From the NCBI GenBank assembly GCA_024180945.1, contig JAKSGN010000043.1, forward strand, positions 1,612,001-1,676,000: a DNA stretch of 64,000 nucleotides, written 5' to 3'. This DNA is from Macrophomina tecta (taxonomy: Eukaryota; Ascomycota; Dothideomycetes; Botryosphaeriales; Botryosphaeriaceae). Positions 44,712 through 55,625 of this stretch are shown here, one piece after another (position 1 is the first letter of the stretch; every line of letters starts with the position of its first letter). The notes beneath the pieces are model-generated. The model searched no databases, was not told the DNA's origin, and was given only the letters and a program-made list of their open reading frames with translations. Both the position numbers and the translations under genes were made by a program.

Positions 44712-47636
44712 TTAGAAGTCATTCGAAACGGTCATATCAGCCGTCAGTTCGCGGTTCTCAATCCTTTCCACGCGAAGGACAAGCTCCTATAATTTGTGTC
44801 AGATCTGAAGAAATGTCGAGCATCATAAGATATGAACCAACCTTCGTCGCTCTGGCGATCTTGAATGCAAGAGGAGGGATCTTCTCTCTCTTGCCAGTTT
44901 CATTCTCCTGCAGGGCGGACAACAGCCCTCCACGACAATCCTCGAGCAGATCAACGACGGGCGTCGAGTGCTTTGCTAGAGCGCCGTTGCGCGTGTTGCT
45001 GACTGCCTCGCGAGTTTTGAAGCTGATGTCGTAAACGATTCGGTTGATGTCATTGATGTATTGTTGGATGTTCTCTTCGGACTGCGCAGGAAGCAGGGCG
45101 CCTGCGGGGGTGCTGCGGATTTCTTGGACGAGGGGTTGGATGCTGTTCACGAGGTCGGTCGTCTGGTCTTCCAGGTAATTCTTGATCTCCTCTAGGCCGC
45201 TGCTTTCCCGAACAATGTTAACATTGGAGCCTTTGAGGAGCCCGTTAGGCCCTTCGGACCGGCGAGTAGACCACGGGCGAGGGGAGCTCGCAGCACTTCG
45301 ACTGTACCTTGTGGATCCAATGCTGACACTGCTGCCATTCCTGTTGTGCCTAGCACCGTTGCCGTAGTAATCTGTGCTCAGACGGGATGACCTCACGTCG
45401 GGATTCTCATAGTCTTCTTCTCCAGGCTGAGTTGGCCTGACCCTGACGAGTTTGACAAGCTCTACAATTGAGGTTGTCAAATGAGAAGCGGCAGCATCGA
45501 GTAGCGACACGGGCGAGAGCCCCTGAGCTGATACGTGGTTCTTGGAAGCAGTGATCAGGTTGTTGGCAGTAGCAGAGACGCGAGACTTAAGCTTTTGTTG
45601 TCTCTTCGCGGAGTCTTCTCCATCATCGCTGGTTGGGGATCCGGCAGCATCCACATCCGCAGTGATGCTTCTAACGCAGGCAACAGTGTCCTTCATGCAA
45701 TCCAGAACTGCCTCCGAATTTGACTTGCGCGCCGTTTGCAGCAACTGATCGATGCAGAGTTGAAACTTCGTGAGGTGAACATCCTTGATCAGCCCATCAG
45801 GCTGCACGAAATTGCCATCCCGTGCGTAGACGGAAGCATCCTCCGCAAAGCTCGCCAAGCCAGTGGATGAAGCGCGGAGATGCCGAACTTGCGTCTTAGA
45901 GCGAGCGTAGCGCGTCTTCCATTCCTTGACCTCGCTTTCAAGACGTGTGATCTCGACCATCAATCTCTCCTCCTTTTCTAATGACGCATTGCTCCGTTCT
46001 GAAAGCGCACGCATCTCTTGCAGGAATTGGGATGCTTCGCGGCGGACCTCATCTGTCAAGTGCTGTTGTTCTTCCAATTCTCGCTCCAGCTGCTCGTAAC
46101 GCTGTTTCCAGTCATTATCGTCGCCTCCGCCAGAGCCTCCGCCACGTTCGGCGTCCTCAAGGCGGGAGCGTAGTTCGCGTTCCGTCTCTGATGCTTCATA
46201 ACGGGTCTTCTCCAGTTCTGATCTTAACGAATCATTTAAGCGTTGTGCTTCTTCCAGCTTGCGTTCCACGTCGTCACGCATTTCCGCTAGCTCCGCCTTG
46301 TCGCTCTCAGTTACCTGTGCTCAGTTAGAAATTTTAGCTTTAAACTTTGCAAGGGCACACAAACATTTTCTTTATCATCCTTCGCATTTTTAAGTCTTCT
46401 GACCTCTTCATCCCGCTCTCTCACTTGACTTTCAAGCCCATCTGCCTTTTCTTGCAGCTGTTCGATCTGCGACGTAAGCTCCGCAATGAGTTTATCCTGC
46501 AAAACGTAAGGACCCGCTCGAGAACTCCGATCTGGCACATTGCGTTGACTTACATTGCCCATGCTCTTGTTTGTAGTCCGCTTGCTTGATCTTCTTGCCG
46601 CATCTTCCAGTCCGAACGCGTCATCGTCGTCTTCCTCATCCATCCCGCTATTATCATCATCATCCTCAACCATGGTTCCCTTGTTCGGCACAATAGTATT
46701 TTGCTGGAAAGTTTTCGGCAGAGGCCTTCCGAATTCACCGCCAGAGCCGGGAGGACCAAGACCAGGGCCGGGAGGGCCTCTGTAGCCTGGACCGCCGGGG
46801 CCAGGAGGGGGTCCACGGTAGCCTGGAGGAGGGGGAGCTCGCCCCATGCTTCCCGAACTTGGTATTGGGCCTCTTCCTGGACCACGACTCCGATTGCTCG
46901 CAACGCTTCCTGTCGGGCTGGTCACACGTTCGATATCGTCGCCCATGAAACGCGGGAATCGGCGCTCCAATTCGTAGAAAACATCTGTTGCAAGTTGGCG
47001 GAAGCGGTCGATGGGCAGAGTCGAAAGCTTTTGGCGTGCCTGGTTGCGCTTCGGGTGGTAGTTATTCTTCGGCGGGAGGAATTTGGGGATATCGTTGCCC
47101 GGAGCATTGGGACCACCGCGGCGGCGCTCATCCTCGCGGCGGATGGATTCGTCGTAGACATCGGTGCTGAGCTCTTGGAACTGGACGCTGGAGAGACGCA
47201 GCAGCTTGTCGCGGGCGCGATTCGGACGCAGGTTACCCTTCTCATCACGCAAGTAGGGACCGAGGTAGACCTTCAAGACGCGGTAGTGTTCCGAAAGCGA
47301 CTCTTCAATCATGAAAGCTTTGCGACTGCTTATACTCTCTCTATCGCGCACGCTGTTGGCGTATAGGCCATCGCCGGTGCTGGATCGAGCAATGGAGCTG
47401 GGCGGCGAGGGCTGGCCGTTTGACGTCGGAGGGCGGGCGAGGCCATTGGGGATCATGCCGTCGGTGGAGCTCGTGACTGAGGTCGGCGGCGTTATGAGTT
47501 GGTTTCGGGGCGTCGGAGGCACGCTTGGCGAGTAGGGGTTGTCGCTGTCGGCCAGATGGTTGTACTTTGAAACGGGGGACCAATCGTTGGCGCTGTCGAC
47601 GGAAATGGGAGAGAGAGTCCCGCTGCGACCAGCCAT
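44712..47636 (-). CDS. SPA2: Spa2-like polarity scaffold protein
   Basis: Exons 47636-46554, 46496-46365, 46314-44842 and 44786-44712 encode 920 residues. The start is MAGRSGTLSPISVD; upstream in frame there is only a TTG. Two Spa2 homology (GIT-type) repeats occur at about residues 120-245: ARDKLLRLSSVQFQELSTDV and ARQKLSTLPIDRFRQLATDV. A Pro/Gly-rich linker follows (PPPPGYRGPPPGPGGPGYRG), then an acidic stretch, a long coiled coil and a conserved C-terminal domain. The last exon (ELVLRVERIENRE to VSNDF) fits family C-termini. Intron 2 (46497-46553) is 57 bp and open in frame, but splice signals support removal. Spa2 holds MAP-kinase and formin partners at growing hyphal tips. Confidence 0.93.
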
Positions 47637-48667
47637 GGGAGCAGCGTGCTTGGGCAACGGACGCGCTTCAGGCGTGCGATGCCCCTAGGAGAGACTGGAG
47701 ACGGATGCTCGGGGAGGGGCAGAGGCTATCGCGAGCGCAGCGACATGTATGAGTGCTCGCGTGGGGGGTTGAAACGGAAGGGGCTGGCGGGCGAGACTCG
47801 AGAATGGCGTCGTGGGTAGGGCGGCGGCGGCGGATGGGGCCCGGGAGGTCGATGCAGATGCGCACACAGGCAGTCTCGGGGACCTGCAGCAGGGCTCTTG
47901 GCGCCGTCGGGGTGCGAGGACTGCGGGTGAGGTGACGCTGAGGTCGCGCTGAGACTGAGCTCTGGTGAAGCTTGCCGTCCCGTGCAGAAGGGGAGACCAG
48001 GACGGGGGAGAGGCCCCTTAGCACTTTTTTTGGCGTTGGCGTCTGGCTGGCGTGCCGGCGCAGCTCGATCGCACGGCAGCGGCGCGGCGGTCTCGGTGTC
48101 AGGGGGGCTTGAGCAGTGGCGCGGGCAGCCAATGGAAGCACGCGGCGCAAGGGAGTGGCAGGCAGACAGACAATTATGCTTACTGCTGCGCGTCAATCTT
48201 CAGCAACAGCAGGCGCGCCGGAATGTGCAAGTAGAACGATGAAGGAGAGGAAAGGGGAGAGATGGGCGAGACTCTCGCAGAGCTGTGGGCGGTAAGGCGC
48301 GCGAAATGGAAATTGCTGGGGATCCCTGCCACAATCCACGCTGCAAAGCCGCCCGCTGCACCCCCGCCCCCGGGCGCTAGCGGCACATCAGAGATGCGTG
48401 ATGGCGAGCGCCCGTATTTCTCCACCCCTCGTATACTTCGATAAGATAGAAGAGGCCTCGCTGTTCTGGAATGCTCCAGCTACAGCTGCGCCTGCCGCAC
48501 CGCGCCCGCCGCTGTTTGCTGCCCGCTCTGCCGTGCCTGGCCCGGTGCGCGCGCTTCGAGAGACCATCAAGCATGCCTCCCGGCGTCCCTGCACCCTAAG
48601 CGAACGAAACGATCCTCACAGAATCTTCCCTCAGCCCCGCCCGCTCTATCACCCATCTGCCCCGGCC
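47637..48667. other. upstream region of Spa2, GC-rich
   Basis: 1 kb between the Spa2 start and the ING stop, both genes being on the minus strand. Several open frames on both strands arise from GC richness. No gene was supported. Confidence 0.5.
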
Positions 48668-50021
48668 CTACCGGAGCTTCTTTTTCTTCTTGTCGTATTT
48701 GGAGTTTGGGTCGCAGATCGGACAGAGCCACTCGCCCTTTGGCTCCTGCGTCAGGCCCACACACTCCCAGTGAAACCACTGGATTTCGCACTTTGGGTTG
48801 TCACAGGCCACCATGTCCCCGAAGCTGACGCGTTCGCAGATGCAATACTGTGTATCGTCCGCGTCCTCGTCCATGTCCATCGTGTCATCGTCTGCTGCCC
48901 CGTCGTGCCCAAGCCCCGACGCCTCCTCGTCCGACACTTCTGCGTCACTTAGCATGCTCTCGTCGTCGCCTGTTGTGGATGGCGACGCACGCGATCCGCC
49001 CATGAGCCTGCGTGCTGACTTTTTGGAGATGCCCGCCTTGCCCATCTTTTTCCTGTTTGCCTTTCCCGGAAGGATCGCCTTTGTGTTCTTCTTGGTGCTT
49101 GGTCTGGGACCCAAGCTGCCCGCCCGACTGCCCCCGGGGGTACCTGCCTTTGGCGTTCCAGGGCCGAGTGATGACTGCCGCGCAAGGGAAGAGCTTGCCG
49201 AGGGCAGAGCGCCCAGGGATGCATTCAGACGACGGCGTTTGCTGTCACTGCCGACAGACATCTCCCGCTGTCGATTGTTGGCTGACATTGCCGCCAGCGC
49301 CGAGGCATTCGATATGTGCGTCTGGTTCAGCACCGTCGATCCCGAGCCACCTATAGCAGGAGAACTCATGCTTCGACCTTGTCCGGTGGCATTGGCTAGC
49401 CGCGCAATGGCGGCATTGGCTATCTGTTGCGAGCCCGCGTGCGCGTTGACGGAAAGCGGGTTCAAGGGCGTGTTTGCCCCTGTTGCCGTGGATGAAGCTG
49501 GCGCAACGAGGTTGCCTGGTGACTCGCGCAAGAGAGATGGAAGCTGAGGATCATGCGGGATGGAGCCGTCGTTCGTCAGGTCCCGTATCTTGATATCCAG
49601 CCGCTTGACGTGACGATCTAGCTATTGATGCATTAGTCCTGTACACGGGCAATGAAGTAGCGGACCAAATACCAGCTGGGCAGCCTTCTCGGCGAGATGG
49701 ACTTTTTCATCCTGAAGTGTTTGTGCTTTGTCGTAATTCTGTAGGATCAACTTGTTGTAAGGTTCTTCTTTGGGGTTCTTCACCAAGCTTCCATTCAGCT
49801 TGACGAACTTTTGCAAACTACCGTCGCGAGACTCAATGATGTTATTGCACGCTTGGATTTGTTGTTCTTTGGCTTGCATCTCTTCGTATAAATGAGTTAT
49901 TTCGGCGGGCAGGTTTGCGACTGTTAAACTCAGTACATTGCACAGCATTCGAGGACCGAGAATACACACCATCGTGAATGAAAAGCTCCAGCACGGAGGC
50001 AGCGTCCTCAGCTAAAGCCAT
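48668..50021 (-). CDS. ING family PHD-finger protein (Yng2-like, NuA4 subunit)
   Basis: Exons 50021-49970, 49920-49673 and 49621-48668 encode 417 residues starting MALAEDAASVLELFIHDVAN. The ING N-terminal coiled-coil domain (LPAEITHLYEEMQAKEQQIQ, then YNKLILQNYDKAQTLQDEKV) is followed by a Ser/Ala-rich linker with basic patches (KRRR; KKMGKAGISKK), an acidic stretch and a C-terminal PHD finger, Cys4-His-Cys3: YCICERVSFGDMVACDNPKC, WFHWECVGL and WLCPIC. ING PHD fingers bind methylated H3 Lys4 and recruit acetyltransferase or deacetylase complexes. The N-terminal sequence suggests the Yng2 branch (NuA4), but Pho23 (Rpd3 complex) cannot be excluded. Its divergent neighbour is the HOS2-type HDAC, 833 bp away. 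Confidence 0.88.
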
Positions 50022-50854
50022 AACTGCAATTGCATAACCGAGTGGTGGATGTTACGTAGATGAGCCGGCGGGAATCCTGAAACCCCCACAGATAGAACAA
50101 GTCCAACAGCCGACTAGGCTTGGCGGTCGCGCGTGAGGACGGCACTCGTGCAGTGGCAAAGGACCGTGGTTGGTGACCGGGTGAGTCGCGAATGAGCAAG
50201 AACGCGTATCAGAGTCGCGTCTTGTGGTCGAGAGGACCCGTTGCGATGAGCTTGCAAGCAGGTGGTGTTGCGGATGAGCCTGGCGCCGACGGTGGATCGT
50301 CGCAGTCGCAGGGCTGGATGGCTTCACGGGGAGAAGCCACAAATGTGGAAGCCAAAGCACCGATGTATCATGTGACCATAAGATTTACCGCTGAATAATC
50401 ACTCTTGGCGCTTTGCCCGCCAGGGTCTGTCAACGGCCCGCCAATCTCGTCGCACTTTGGAACAATCCCCACATCCCACCTGCATCCACCAAATCGCTGG
50501 CGAGATTAGCACCGGCTTCTCACGCACGTCGCAAACCTGCCGACCCAAAATACATCTCAAATCATTTTGAACTTGATATACCTTGCTCGGTTTCATCCTT
50601 GCGCCGGCATCGGTTGGTCAGGCCTCACGCATCGTCCTCAAAAGTCACGTCCTCGGCCCGCCAAGTATCATCTGCGCCACAGCGAAGAAGGTTTCTAGAA
50701 GTTAAAACAGCCTGGACCCCGTGCCATCAATCTAATTCCAACCTCTCCTACACGCCCCCCTGGATTTCGGCTCATCACGCAGCCTATCTGTATCGAGAGA
50801 TTTCTCCAGCCTTTTGCAAGGCTCTCGAAGCCTGCCCGTCGCTTTGCAGGCGCC
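50022..50854. promoter_or_regulatory. divergent promoter region ING / HOS2
   Basis: 833 bp between divergent start codons of two chromatin genes. C-rich leader sequence precedes the HDAC. There is no clear TATA box. Confidence 0.45.
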
Positions 50855-52339
50855 ATGGCATTCAACAACGAGATCGTCCAAGCGTGGGTGGCGCCAGACC
50901 CCGCGCCACTCTCTACGAGTGTGGAGTATGTCACCTACAAGCAGCTGACTCCAGAGGAGAAGGAACGCCTCCACCAGATGGAAGCTGAGCAGAACGGCAT
51001 TGAGCGACCGCAGGGATACACCGTCTCTTTCCACTACAATCCGGAAGTCGAGCAACACCATTTCGGCAGCAAACATCCAATGAAACCATGGCGGCTACAA
51101 CTGACCAAGCAGCTGGTGTTCGGGTACGGGCTGCACTACGCCATGGACCTCAACGAGTCGCTACCAGCATCCAAGGACCAGCTAGCCCGCTTCCACGATA
51201 CTGATTACCTAAATTTCCTGCAGTACATCAAGTCAGATACCGAGACGCAAAAACGCCATGAAGAGGAGCTTAATCGCTACGATTTTACCGACGAGTTCAA
51301 TGACTGCCCAATCTTCGATGGTATCTGGGATTATGTTACACTCTGCACCGGCGCAACTCTAGAGGCTGCACATGCGCTGAGTAGTCAGCAAAGTGATATC
51401 GCCATTAGCTGGTCCGGAGGCTTGCATCACGCGAAGAAACGCCAGGCCTCTGGATTCTGTTATGTCAACGATATCGTGCTGGCAATCCAGCATTTACTCG
51501 AAAAGTACGTCCGCGTTTTGTACATCGACATCGACGTACACCATGGCGACGGTGTTGAAGCCGCGTTCTTCAATACAGACCGTGTCATGACGCTGTCCTA
51601 CCACAAGTACGGCGAGTTCTTCCCCGGCACAGGCGGGCCGGATGACTCGGGACCAAAGGGCTTCAGTGAACCCGGCTCATACTTCTCGCTCAATGTACCG
51701 CTGGATGACGGCATCGACGACAGAGACTACGAGTGGCTGTTCCGACGCATCACCGGCCGCACCATCGAGATTTTCAAGCCCGAAGCCATTGTGCTGCAGT
51801 GCGGCGCGGACAGCCTTGGCGGCGACCGCCTGGGCAAATTCAACCTCAATATCCGCGCGCACGGCAAGTGCGTCGAATATGTCAAGTCCTACCAACTCCC
51901 TCTGCTAATCCTCGGCGGCGGCGGCTATACCCCGAGGAACGTCGCCCGAACCTGGTGCCATGAGACAGCGCTATGCGTGGGTGCCGAGCTGCACGACGAC
52001 CTCCCGACTTTCATCCCTTATCGGCAAGCATTCCAGGGCGCCCAAAACGGCAACGGCCAGCTCTACCCGGAGCTGAACAGTAAGCGCCTCTCGCACCCGA
52101 AGGGCTATGAGCGCAAGGATCTTGAGAACACCGCTGCGAGGTGCGAGGAACAACTGCGCTGCATCCAGGCCCACCCGGTTGTCAGCATGACCCGCTATCC
52201 CAAGCTCGGTGAGGTGCTGCGCGTGCGAAAGGAGATGGACCAGGAGATAAGGGAAGAGCTGGATGACCGCGGGTACCACGACGAAGCCAAAAGACGGCGC
52301 ATGGAGAGAAATACGGGCGCAAGGCGGGAGTTCAGGTAG
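50855..52339 (+). CDS. HOS2: class I histone deacetylase, HOS2 type
   Basis: A single exon encodes 494 residues with no intron, unlike the RPD3-type gene. After about 50 residues the catalytic domain starts (VSFHYNPEVEQHHFGSKHPM). It has His about 190-191 in [40 protein letters not shown], and the YHKYGEFFPGTGG loop. LGGGGYTPRNVARTWCHETA follows. The extended N-terminus and the GPDDSGPKGFSEPGSY insertion distinguish it from Rpd3 and fit Hos2/HDAC3-like enzymes, which work in Set3C-type complexes. The C-terminal 40 residues are basic/acidic (REELDDRGYHDEAKRRRMER). Confidence 0.95.
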   Translation: MAFNNEIVQAWVAPDPAPLSTSVEYVTYKQLTPEEKERLHQMEAEQNGIERPQGYTVSFHYNPEVEQHHFGSKHPMKPWRLQLTKQLVFGYGLHYAMDLNESLPASKDQLARFHDTDYLNFLQYIKSDTETQKRHEEELNRYDFTDEFNDCPIFDGIWDYVTLCTGATLEAAHALSSQQSDIAISWSGGLHHAKKRQASGFCYVNDIVLAIQHLLEKYVRVLYIDIDVHHGDGVEAAFFNTDRVMTLSYHKYGEFFPGTGGPDDSGPKGFSEPGSYFSLNVPLDDGIDDRDYEWLFRRITGRTIEIFKPEAIVLQCGADSLGGDRLGKFNLNIRAHGKCVEYVKSYQLPLLILGGGGYTPRNVARTWCHETALCVGAELHDDLPTFIPYRQAFQGAQNGNGQLYPELNSKRLSHPKGYERKDLENTAARCEEQLRCIQAHPVVSMTRYPKLGEVLRVRKEMDQEIREELDDRGYHDEAKRRRMERNTGARREFR

Positions 52340-53285
52340 ACTGTACGATGATATTCTCATGAAGAAGCTGGCTTACTCAATTTGTGGTTTTGGGGGGGTG
52401 GGGGTTGATCTATCCACACGTAAGCCCTCCTCGGTCTGGCTGAGACCCAGCCCGGGATTACTTCGATCTTAGCCGTACACTGGTGTCGATAGCGGATCAA
52501 ATAGGCATCATTACGGCATAAATATAAACTTGTCAGGTAACACGGTACAACACACATCCAACTCGTTCCGCTGTGCATCTCCAGCTAAGTATAACTGAGC
52601 AAGCCCATTGATATCACTTCTCTAACCGTCCATTTTCATTCCAGCAATTCAGCCGGCTATATAGTAGTCCCGCGCATTGAAGCTACATGGGTAAAAGGAG
52701 CCAATCAAGCGAGCAAAAAATACTTCATGCAAAAAGCCGCGCGCCTTCTCTTCGTAATTCAAGACACGACAGTACAAGCGGCAAACTCATTCGCATTGGA
52801 ATGAGACCTCATAGCGACTGCCACCTTTTTGAAGAGAGGCTAATTGGAATGGAAGAAAAAACGATCGCCTCCGATGAAACATGAATATGCTTAAATGGGT
52901 AGGAAAATGAAGCACACGAATTATGATCATTTGATACCTTTCTTTATCCCGTATTCCATTCTTCCGCTGTTTCTGCAATGAAAAGACTCAAAAGGGTGGG
53001 GAGAGAATGAAAGGGGGAAACCCAACAGCACCAGGACCTCTCCTATGGTACTACACAAACTCCTGAGCCGGGAGAAAAGAGAATGAGATAAAATAAAAGA
53101 AACACTGGGTCCTTTCTAACCTCACCAAATCTCGCGATTCCCGGCCTGACCTAACGACCCCGGCAGAAATTCTTTCTCGAAGCTCCGATCCACCTGAAAG
53201 TCTATTATCTGGAAGTACCCACCATTATATGATCGAGGAATTATCTTTTGCGGGAAGTAGGGAGTATTGGCATAGTGCCAGCCAC
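52340..53285. other. convergent 3' flanks, AT-leaning
   Basis: Between the stops of the HOS2 and kinase genes. A short G-rich run lies near 52388-52404; no gene was recognised. Confidence 0.5.
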
Positions 53286-55625
53286 TCAAGGCCCTGTCGC
53301 GGCTATTTGTTCCCGAAGACCGCTGGGTTCAGGCTTCCTCTGTCGCTTGCTGAGGAGTGTCGCGTTATCCAGACTGAGTTCGAACGCGCCTTTATTCCGG
53401 ACCTGACGACGAGCCGCCGCTGCGACGGCAGGAGAATGCTGGCCGTAGCCTTTCTGCTGCGCAGCACTTGTTGCTTGCTGTCTAGCCTGTGCGGCTGCAC
53501 TCAGTGTGGTGTTCTTCATTTTCTGCTCCATAGCGCTGACGTCAGCGGCTTGACTCTTGGGCAGTTTGGCGGGAGGATCTGCCTGATTTGCAGCATATGG
53601 CACGCTCTGGCCATCCTCCTCATCATCGTACATGTCCTCCTCATCGAGAACATTCAAGCTCGTCATCGCGTTGCCACCACGGTAGCCCTGCTTAAAATTC
53701 TTCCGCCGCTTGCCCTCCTCCTCTTGCCGGTGGACAGCATAGCTGACATCAAAGACTTCGCGGAGATTGACGGCACCAGGTGAGCGGAAGTCCATCCGCC
53801 TTCCGCCAGCGCTTGGAACATCGTCAAGGTATGCGTAGTTCGGTTGGGCGACAGCGGCGGCGGGTTCTGTCGGCTGCTTCTTGGTCAAAGGTGTGGCGAG
53901 CGGAGGAGCATCCGCAGCTGCTTGTGTCTCCTCCTCGGATTCGCGGATCCACGGATGATTCAAGAATTGCTTGATATCGTAGCGCTTCTCTGGATCTACC
54001 GTCAACAGATGGGACACGAGGTCCTGTGCCGACTTGGAGATGTCATCCCACCAGGGTGACAGGAATGTGTATTGGCCTCGGGCCACCTTCTCAGTCAGGG
54101 TCTGAATGCTCTCATCGTAGAACGGGGGGAAGCCGCAAAGCAGAGTGTAAAGCACACAGCCAAGGGCCCACATGTCAACACTCTTAGAGTACCTTTCGTC
54201 CTTCACAATTTCAGGAGCTGTGTAACCCACGGTACCGCATGGCGTCATAGTTTGGCTGTCCCAGATAACCTTGGAGAGGCCAAAATCGGCGATCTTAATG
54301 GTACCGATGCCACCAGCGCCGACACCCTTGACAAACTCACCCTCATCTACCTTATCTTCCTCGTCGGTAGATTTAGGCTTGGGGTTTGCCGTCGGAATGA
54401 AGGGGGCAGGGTAGAACAGGAGATTCTCGGGTTTGATGTCACTGGAAGATATGACGTCAGTCATTGCAGAACTCAACACAGGAACAAAGAACGTGGTAGT
54501 AACGCACCGATGGACAACACCGGCTTCTTCGTGCAAGTATTCCAGTGCTTTTGCGACCTGGATGATGACATGACGAGATAGGTTCTCGCTGAAGTACGTG
54601 AGGCGGACGATTTGGTGAAATAGTTCACCGCCGGGGCACAGCTCGAGAATGATGTAATAGTACTGGCGAGACTCGGAAAAGTCGATGAGCTTTACGATGT
54701 TGGGGTGATCCAGTTGGCGCATGATCTGCACTTCCTTAAGGATATTGGCTCTCTGTACGAACTAGTCAGCATCCGTGACTGAAACCAACATACGTACTCA
54801 AACGGAAGAAATGACGTCTGAATGGCATGGGGTCACAAGCAGCGGCGAATGCTTGCACGGGAGGAATTCGCACCTCCACGGTTTTGGGGGCCCTCTTGAA
54901 ATCCGGATGGAGGTGTTTGTCGCCCTAAGCACCCACCGCGTTGGCTACGTAATCGCGAGAAAAGGACGAAAAGCGCAGCTGGGCAGGAGCGAAGGTGCGA
55001 CAAAACACACATAGTGGGCAGGTAGGCATGGGCATTACAGGTGTGGGAGGTGACTACATACCTGGCTCGAATTCATCTCGAATTTCCTGACGACCTTGAT
55101 GGCGCTCTCAGGATATTGGCCTTGGCTGTCCTTTGCACGGTACACGTTGCTGAATGCACCGTCGCCCATCTTCTCAAGCAGAATCCATCTTTCGAGACCG
55201 GGATACTGAGGTAACTTGCCCTTGGCCTCGCGCTCCTCGGCTACAATGCGCTCGAGAACCTGCGGATCGATCTCCTTCTTAGCCTTGGCAGCGGCGGCCT
55301 GTGCCTTGTGGTGGTCGGCGGCAGCGCGCGCGGCGGCGTCACCTGCACGGGCGGCCTGGTTCTGATTGTTGACGGCAGCAGCAGAGTAGTCGGCCTGAGG
55401 CACGTTCGCGTGTAGGGGCTTGTGGTCCATCACGTTGGGGTCGGTGATGGCATGGTGTTGGTGGTGGTGATGGTCCTGGGGCGGGCTGGGGGCGTAGTTG
55501 TTGTAGCGCTGTTGCTGGGCATGGACGGCGGACACGTTGGTAGTGGGCTCCGCATGGGGCGAGTGCGTGGCACGCGCTTGCTTGCCATGGCGGAGGAAGT
55601 TCTTGAAATTCTGTATGGTGGCCAT
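53286..55625 (-). CDS. RCK2/Srk1-like Ser/Thr protein kinase
   Basis: Exons 55625-55062, 54752-54508 and 54441-53286 encode 654 residues. The N-terminal 150 residues are low complexity (His/Gln and Ala runs). The kinase domain follows: MGDGAFSNVYRAKD, the invariant Lys in ESAIKVVRKFE, VVHRDIKPENLLFYPAP (the HRD motif crosses an intron), IADFGLSK, and CGTVGYTAPEIVKDERYSK. The activation loop and a kinase insert rich in Lys/Glu (KPKSTDEEDKVDEGEFVKG) fit the Rck/Srk1/CMK group activated by stress MAP kinases. The C-terminus is long and Gln/Ala-rich (ARQQATSAAQQKG). Intron 1 is 309 bp, intron 2 is 66 bp. Confidence 0.92.
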
